In this document: positions 38,777-42,053 of the stretch, piece after piece
Numbering within the stretch: position 1 is the first letter of the stretch
Layout of the letters: every line of letters begins with the position of its first letter
From: a virus
DNA: 42,053 nucleotides
Reading direction: 5' to 3' (one strand)
IMG/VR virus record: IMGVR_UViG_3300021092_000080
Coordinates: 1 to 42,053 of that record
The notes under the pieces: model-generated
Databases searched by the model: none
What the model was told of the DNA's origin: nothing
What the model saw: the letters and a program-made list of their open reading frames with translations, nothing else
Translations under genes and position numbers: made by a program

Positions 38777-38838
38777 CGAAAAAAGCGCCAAAAACGCCTA
38801 AAGGTCACAAAAGCGAGCGCGGCTACCCCTCCAGACAT
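38773..38838 (-). CDS. Possible 21-residue cationic peptide
   Basis: ATG at 38838 shares TAATG with the stop of the 30-residue membrane peptide, and its TGA overlaps the ATG at 38776. It starts MSGGVAALAFVTFRRF and ends with further Arg and Phe residues, so it is amphipathic and could associate with membranes. Overlap on both sides supports translation, but such a short ORF may only serve reinitiation. Confidence 0.3.
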   Translation of the reverse strand: MSGGVAALAFVTFRRFWRFFR

Positions 38839-38930
38839 TAGAAGAAGGAGTAAAAAATAACCGAGAGGGTCATCTGCAACAGGAATAAAACCGTAATACA
38901 CCCTATAAGCAGCAGACCCTCGTCTCTCAT
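38838..38930 (-). CDS. 30-residue single-span membrane peptide
   Basis: ATG at 38930 and TAA at 38838-38840. The peptide begins MRDEGLLLIGCITVLFLLQM and continues hydrophobic to the end (VIFYSFF). It is a clear single transmembrane helix with a charged N-terminus. It lies in an otherwise empty gap and is coupled by TAATG to the next ORF. Size and form would suit a small holin-type or regulatory membrane peptide; no SD is visible, so translation is not certain. Confidence 0.4.
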   Translation of the reverse strand: MRDEGLLLIGCITVLFLLQMTLSVIFYSFF

Positions 38931-38980
38931 CTTAAATTTTTTTGTCGCAGGCAACAAAAATGTCTGGGGAGCCTAAAAGC

Positions 38981-39376
38981 TCAAACTTTTTCCCGCTCGA
39001 ACATTGAACATTCGCTTGCGAAGGTCCCTCCTGCGTCAGGGAAGTCGAAGCTGCATCCAGAGGAGAGCATGTAAACGCAGTCATCACAAGCGTCAGAAGA
39101 GAACTCATGTGTCAATAGCGGCATCAGATTTAAGTTTAGGCTTTTTGTGAAATTGTCAATCGCGCGCTGGTTTGCCAAAGCAGTTTTATAAAAATTTTCA
39201 GACACTTCATATGCTGTACACCGATGACCGCACTCAGTGCACTCTTTCCTGCGGCGCCGACTATTATCTTTATTAATACGACTTTCTATTGTTATACAAG
39301 TTTGTTGTTTACATTTAGGGCATGTAGAGCCGATTTGCTTAGGAAAACAACCTCTAGCTGACGGTGAGCAAGCCAT
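38981..39376 (-). CDS. Zinc-ribbon protein (NrdR-like ribbon plus second Cys cluster)
   Basis: 131 residues. Residues 17-58 match the NrdR zinc ribbon: TCPKCKQQTCITIESRIN, then RRRRKECTECGHRCTAYEV (Cys pairs 19/22 and 46/49, with the basic RRRR before the second pair as in NrdR). No NrdR ATP-cone follows. A C-terminal Cys cluster is present instead (CDDCVYMLSSGCSFDFPDAG, then ECSMF; C96, C99, C107, C122), similar in type to the 39697 protein. DNA binding is likely; NrdR function is not. Confidence 0.65.
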   Translation of the reverse strand: MACSPSARGCFPKQIGSTCPKCKQQTCITIESRINKDNSRRRRKECTECGHRCTAYEVSENFYKTALANQRAIDNFTKSLNLNLMPLLTHEFSSDACDDCVYMLSSGCSFDFPDAGGTFASECSMFEREKV

Positions 39377-39700
39377 TTAAAAAAATAGATTCGAAAATCC
39401 TTCAATAGTTTCTGGTACGCGGTGCTTCGGCTCCTTCCAAACGACAGACTGCAAATACTCACTTGCGTCGCGGAATCCTTCGCGGCTTAGTTGCTCGGCA
39501 ACGACCTCAATAGAACGAATGGCTCTATCCACGTGGATCGGCCAATCAGCTTCGCTATGCCAGTCGGAAATAGCTCGGGCTGTTTTTTCGACAAGAGGAT
39601 GGGAGGTGGTTTCCTGAGTCATAGCTTTGCGGAGAACAGAATCACGAACAATGGGTTTAGCGCGCTTTAAGTAAGCAAGCTTGAGATCCGAGTCCGTCAT
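39377..39700 (-). CDS. Hypothetical protein
   Basis: 107 residues starting MTDSDLKLAYLKRAKPIVRD, helical, ending IEGFSNLFF. No motif. Its start overlaps the end of the 39697 gene by four bases (ATGA), and its stop is directly before the zinc-ribbon gene. Probably translated as a coupled three-gene unit. Function unknown. Confidence 0.6.
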   Translation of the reverse strand: MTDSDLKLAYLKRAKPIVRDSVLRKAMTQETTSHPLVEKTARAISDWHSEADWPIHVDRAIRSIEVVAEQLSREGFRDASEYLQSVVWKEPKHRVPETIEGFSNLFF

Positions 39701-39903
39701 TCGTTCATTTCGGTTGATCCAGAATAAGCAGGTTTGAAGGGATCCATGTGATTTCGGGTGTCATGTATGAAGTACTCGCAATCTTTGCCGGGGCTAGGCG
39801 GCGCAAAATAACTCTGACGAGTACTGGGTTTAGCTAAATACCGATGACAATTGAAGCGTAAGCAACACGTCTCGCCATTAGCGCATTTAGAGACATCAGC
39901 CAT
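39697..39903 (-). CDS. Small Cys-rich protein
   Basis: ATG at 39903 (MADVSKCANGETCCLRFNCH) is preferred to a TTG at 39909. 68 residues with C-x6-CC-x4-C, then QSYFAPPSPGKDCEYF. I know this pattern (C...C.R..C.R......RQSY......C.YF) from small phage proteins; it probably binds zinc. The start codon lies in the arm of a hairpin that joins it to the tRNA-Leu gene, so translation may be controlled. Confidence 0.65.
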   Translation of the reverse strand: MADVSKCANGETCCLRFNCHRYLAKPSTRQSYFAPPSPGKDCEYFIHDTRNHMDPFKPAYSGSTEMNE

Positions 39904-39920
39904 GTTCAAAAAATGAACAT
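39902..39920 (-). promoter_or_regulatory. Perfect hairpin covering the start codon after tRNA-Leu
   Basis: The sequence ATGTTCA, five A residues, TGAACAT is a perfect 7-bp inverted repeat with a 5-base loop. One arm starts at the tRNA discriminator base and the other includes the first two bases of the ATG at 39903. In the transcript it would hide the start codon. It might also guide tRNA 3' processing. Confidence 0.5.
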
Positions 39921-39992
39921 ACCCGAGGTGGGATTTGAACCCACGCTGGGACGATTTTAAGTCGTCTGCCTCTTCCGCTGGGCTACTCGGGC
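39920..39992 (-). tRNA. tRNA-Leu(UAA) with short variable loop
   Basis: 73 bases, minus strand. Acceptor GCCCGAG pairs with CTCGGGT, discriminator A. The anticodon stem GACGA/TCGTC encloses the loop CTTAAAA, so the anticodon is UAA (Leu, codon UUA). T arm GTGGG-TTCAAAT-CCCAC is standard. The variable loop is only CCAGC (5 bases), while bacterial tRNA-Leu normally has a long variable arm. No CCA is encoded. The D arm has GG and the expected A14. Confidence 0.85.
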
Positions 39993-39996
39993 AAGG

Positions 39997-40069
39997 TGCG
40001 CGTCGTCAGGATCGAACTGACCTGCGGCGATTTATGAGATCGCTGCCTTCACCAGATGGCTAGACGCGC
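39997..40069 (-). tRNA. tRNA with CAU anticodon (Met or Ile2)
   Basis: 73 bases, minus strand, 4 bases from tRNA-Leu. Acceptor GCGCGTC pairs with GACGCGC, discriminator A. Anticodon stem GCGAT/ATCGC encloses CTCATAA, so the anticodon is CAU. T arm GTCAG-TTCGATC-CTGAC. The G1-C72 pair excludes the usual initiator form. Elongator Met and lysidine-modified Ile2 (reading AUA) cannot be told apart here. CCA is not encoded. Confidence 0.85.
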
Positions 40070-40112
40070 TGTGGGAAGATGCTAAGAGCAAAACTGGGTC
40101 ACGCGCTGCTTC

Positions 40113-40322
40113 TTAAGCATCATCACGCTTTTTTCTTTTTGAGTTTGCCTTTTGTATGTTGCTGTGGCTCGAACACTTGTAGTTACAGTAAGGCCCCAAA
40201 ACATCAGTACGGTCCTTTTTGTATTCAATCCACCGGCGTAAACGAGATCCTTTGATGACAAATGATGTTTGGCACGTGGGACAAACGCAGTGTAAAAAAT
40301 TTAGAGGCACCGGAGAGAACAA
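40113..40322 (-). CDS. Small zinc-finger-like protein
   Basis: 69 residues. LHCVCPTCQTSFVIKGSRLR and LGPYCNYKCSSHSN form a C-x2-C ... C-x3-C zinc-binding unit with a basic C-terminus (KANSKRKKRDDA). Phage proteins of this kind bind nucleic acid. The start at 40322 (MFSPVPLNFLH) is followed directly by the first Cys pair. Function unknown. Confidence 0.6.
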   Translation of the reverse strand: MFSPVPLNFLHCVCPTCQTSFVIKGSRLRRWIEYKKDRTDVLGPYCNYKCSSHSNIQKANSKRKKRDDA

Positions 40323-40387
40323 CTCCGCACCCAGTAAACCTCGTGCGCGCTAGGTCCGCAACCCATTCCCAAAATCTTTTTTGAGTC

Positions 40388-40714
40388 TCAGCGATTTTGC
40401 TTGCGCTGGTAAGCCGCCAAAGCAGCGGCATAGCACCGGTCGCTACCAGCATTGAGCTCACGATTGGTGGTCCACTCGCCGCGAGCACGGAACTCGGCGA
40501 AGCACAGACTGTATTCTTCCATCATGACGCGCTTGTCGTTATTAACTAAGGTGCTTTTGGAAATAGCCACGAGGCTGGCACCGGTCAGTAGTACGACGAA
40601 ATACGTTTTAAGAGAAATTCCAAAAAGGGTCTTTAAAATTTTCGGAGCTTGCCAAACTGCGAGAGCCGGAACAAGGTGAACCGTGTTGACGTTGATTTTG
40701 GTGTGAGAAGTCAT
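40388..40714 (-). CDS. Membrane protein with one predicted span
   Basis: 108 residues. A hydrophobic segment spans about residues 33-53 (GISLKTYFVVLLTGASLVAI), after a basic part. The C-terminal 55 residues are polar with two Cys (EEYSLCFAEF and GSDRCYAAALAAY), which could form a disulfide outside the cytoplasm. Size and topology would fit a lysis-related protein, but nothing here proves that. It has the strongest promoter in the window just upstream. Confidence 0.6.
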   Translation of the reverse strand: MTSHTKINVNTVHLVPALAVWQAPKILKTLFGISLKTYFVVLLTGASLVAISKSTLVNNDKRVMMEEYSLCFAEFRARGEWTTNRELNAGSDRCYAAALAAYQRKQNR

Positions 40715-40736
40715 GTGATGTTTTTCGACCGCTCAC

Positions 40737-40765
40737 ACCATAGCACTCTGTGCGCTAAGTGTCAA
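40737..40765 (-). promoter_or_regulatory. Sigma-70-type promoter of the membrane protein gene
   Basis: The minus strand has TTGACA (40760-40765), a 17-base spacer and TATGGT (40737-40742) preceded by TGC. This is a consensus -35, an acceptable -10 and an extended -10 TG. It lies 23 bases before the ATG at 40714 and overlaps the end of the DUF4278-like gene. Confidence 0.65.
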
Positions 40766-40926
40766 AAAACGCGCGAGCCGTCAACAACGATCGCAGCGGG
40801 GCGATATTTGATTCCCCGATACGAAAGCCAGAGAGTAGCACGGTGAACAAAAGCCCACCACTTAAGATGATTGGCCTGATGAGCTTCGCGATCATATTTG
40901 CAACCGCGATACGTAATTTTAGTCAC
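40762..40926 (-). CDS. DUF4278-like small protein
   Basis: GTG at 40926, TGA at 40762-40764; 54 residues. It has two YRG motifs: TKITYRGCKYDREAHQ at the start and LSYRGIKYRPAA near the end. (L/I)TYRGxxY is the signature of DUF4278, a small protein family of cyanobacteria and their phages. Between them lies NHLKWWAFVHRATLW. This supports a cyanobacterial host. Function unknown. Confidence 0.6.
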   Translation of the reverse strand: MTKITYRGCKYDREAHQANHLKWWAFVHRATLWLSYRGIKYRPAAIVVDGSRVF

Positions 40927-41018
40927 GACTTTTAACCGACTAAAAATACAATAGGAAGCTTGTAGCTATTTATACAGTTTATGCCGTTACAGTAGTTGTT
41001 AAAAAATAGTTATAAGAA

Positions 41019-41198
41019 TTACCTTACATCTAACTCACCATTGGCGTCCCAAGTCAAATTGGCTATCAAATAGTACTTGGGTGTCCGACTAACACCTTCT
41101 GCTGCGCGAACAAAACTATTAACTTCAGTTCCCGAAGACAAAGCAATCAACTTCTGAAGCTGATCTGCGACTTTATCGGACGGGAACTCTGATCCCAC
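41019..41198 (-). CDS. Short ORF, possible gene remnant
   Basis: GTG at 41198 gives 59 residues beginning MGSEFPSDKVADQLQKLIAL and ending YYLIANLTWDANGELDVR. The sequence reads like a protein C-terminus, but no SD is visible and an in-frame TAG lies only a few codons upstream of the GTG. It may be a real small gene or the tail of a broken gene. Function unknown. Confidence 0.35.
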   Translation of the reverse strand: MGSEFPSDKVADQLQKLIALSSGTEVNSFVRAAEGVSRTPKYYLIANLTWDANGELDVR

Positions 41199-41306
41199 GG
41201 GGGGTTTGCGATTGCTAGGAATCTACAGGCAGCCTTTGGTCAGGACTCCCAAACTTTGGGATCTTTTAAGAATATAATTTTCCTTCATACTTTTGTTTAA
41301 ATTTTA

Positions 41307-42050
41307 TTAAAACCGTGCGTTTATTTGACCACCAAATTGATTGCCCATCTGAGGCGTACGACGATAAGTGGCATTAACCCCTACACCTGGGGTCTGAAAA
41401 GAACCATACATTTGATAACCCTGCCCCACATTTAAACCATCTTGTTCGTAAGCAGGGTTAAAACCGCCACCCAGACGCAAAATATTTTCCCTACCCAAAG
41501 GAATGTTGACGCTTCCGCCAATGGATTCAAGACGATCATCCACTGCATTAATGTCGATATTTAAAGGCTTAGGTCCGTATTGAGGTCCCATTTGCATTGG
41601 CCCCCCTAACCCACCTGCCGGTCCAACAGGTTGATGTGTCGGGTAAGCCTGAGCAAGTTCAAAACCAGAAAAACCTCTATTGGCTCCTCGCACTCCTGTT
41701 TTCATAATCCGATCAACTTCTACAGGAGAAAGTTCACGACCTCCAGGACCGACATAATAAGTTGTTCCATCAGGTCTTCGATACAACTTTAAACTTTCTG
41801 CTGCATCCATTTTTCCTCTTACAGTTGGAAAAGCCATTGCTAAATCCTGGCTTTGGGACTGATTAAGGGAAGAGTCGTTCAAAACTCGAGCAAAATCAGC
41901 ATCCGAAATACCTCTGCTAGCGCCTTTAAAGTGTTGACGCATAATTGGAATAATCGTGCCGCCATAAGGCTCTAATGCTCTACGCATCTTTGTGCCTCCA
42001 CGACCTTCAATCCGTCCCCGCACATAATCATTGAACTGTTCTTGTGACAT
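41307..42050 (-). CDS. Virion-type protein with beta-strand-rich C-terminus (start at window edge)
   Basis: 247 residues if it starts at ATG 42050, three bases from the window edge, so the true start may lie outside. The first half is charged (MSQEQFNDYVRGRIEGRGGT), the middle has Gly/Pro/Met-rich segments, and the last 75 residues are alternating beta strands (GGSVNIPLGRENILRLGGG, then GVGVNATYRR and QFGGQINARF) ending in Phe, as in outer-membrane-barrel-like segments of some internal virion proteins. The role is inferred. Confidence 0.6.
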   Translation of the reverse strand: MSQEQFNDYVRGRIEGRGGTKMRRALEPYGGTIIPIMRQHFKGASRGISDADFARVLNDSSLNQSQSQDLAMAFPTVRGKMDAAESLKLYRRPDGTTYYVGPGGRELSPVEVDRIMKTGVRGANRGFSGFELAQAYPTHQPVGPAGGLGGPMQMGPQYGPKPLNIDINAVDDRLESIGGSVNIPLGRENILRLGGGFNPAYEQDGLNVGQGYQMYGSFQTPGVGVNATYRRTPQMGNQFGGQINARF

Positions 42051-42053
42051 CGG

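Noticed and set aside
41235-41275. A terminator at the TCCCAAA-C-TTTGGGA inverted repeat
   Set aside because: The repeat is real and on the plus strand is followed by TCTTTT, but no plus-strand gene ends there, and on the minus strand there is no U tract. The role is unclear.
1-42053. CRISPR array, integrase with att sites, insertion sequence, or photosystem gene (psbA/psbD)
   Set aside because: I saw no regularly spaced repeats, no tyrosine or serine recombinase motif, no transposase and no photosystem protein sequence in any frame.

Overview
This window is part of the genome of a tailed double-stranded DNA phage (Caudoviricetes) that very likely infects a cyanobacterium. The phage assignment rests on a large terminase, a portal, a scaffold-like protein, a major capsid protein, tail-fibre-type proteins, a bifunctional-looking lysin, two tRNAs and tightly packed, overlapping genes. 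The cyanobacterial link rests on a DUF4278-like peptide with two YRG motifs, an NblA-like (phycobilisome-degradation adaptor) small protein, and a cupredoxin-containing virion protein of a kind common in cyanophages. I see no DNA polymerase, RNA polymerase, integrase or photosystem gene here, so the window is probably one morphogenesis-rich part of a larger genome. The layout is not that of T4-like or T7-like cyanophages, and I cannot assign a genus.

Layout. 1-4.6 kb (minus): lectin-domain adhesin cut by the window edge, tail-fibre-like proteins and a small HTH regulator. 4.96-8.1 kb (plus): a tightly coupled operon of small DNA-interacting proteins, with two paralogues carrying degenerate HNH motifs, a winged helix, a MerR/AlpA-like HTH, and a Dam-like protein with a broken catalytic motif. 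8.07-10.9 kb (minus): a lysin with a GH104-like muramidase and a degenerate M23 domain, and the NblA-like gene. 11.04-11.84 kb (plus): an HTH plus Dps cassette with an intact ferroxidase signature. 11.84-29.2 kb (minus): virion and packaging block, including a SWIM zinc-finger protein, internal-virion-like proteins, an HhH protein, capsid and decoration proteins, the cupredoxin protein, scaffold and portal with an extensive out-of-frame overlap, a GT17-like glycosyltransferase, small basic proteins, DUF3310, another glycosyltransferase and TerL. 29.2-31.5 kb (plus): GT4-like glycosyltransferase and GH130-like protein. 31.5-36.2 kb (minus): internal-virion-like genes, an XRE regulator with two palindromic sites, and a GT2-like enzyme. 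36.2-38.1 kb: FkbM methyltransferase, dCMP deaminase, and a paralogue of one internal virion protein. 38.1-42 kb (minus): a translationally coupled chain with tiny membrane peptides, Cys-rich zinc proteins, tRNA-Leu and tRNA-CAU, a membrane protein, the DUF4278-like peptide and a virion-like protein with a beta-strand-rich C-terminus.

How it fits together. Structural genes lie mostly on the minus strand. The plus strand carries short cassettes for regulation, DNA protection and sugar modification. Four glycosyltransferases, a GH130-like protein and an FkbM methyltransferase are threaded among capsid and packaging genes, which suggests glycan modification of the virion or of host surface polymers. 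Dps, with the NblA-like protein as a second candidate, suggests manipulation of oxidative stress and light harvesting in the infected cell. Several putative promoters share a TGC-TAT extended -10 core, and one has a consensus TTGACA box 17 bases upstream, suggesting use of host sigma-70-type RNA polymerase.
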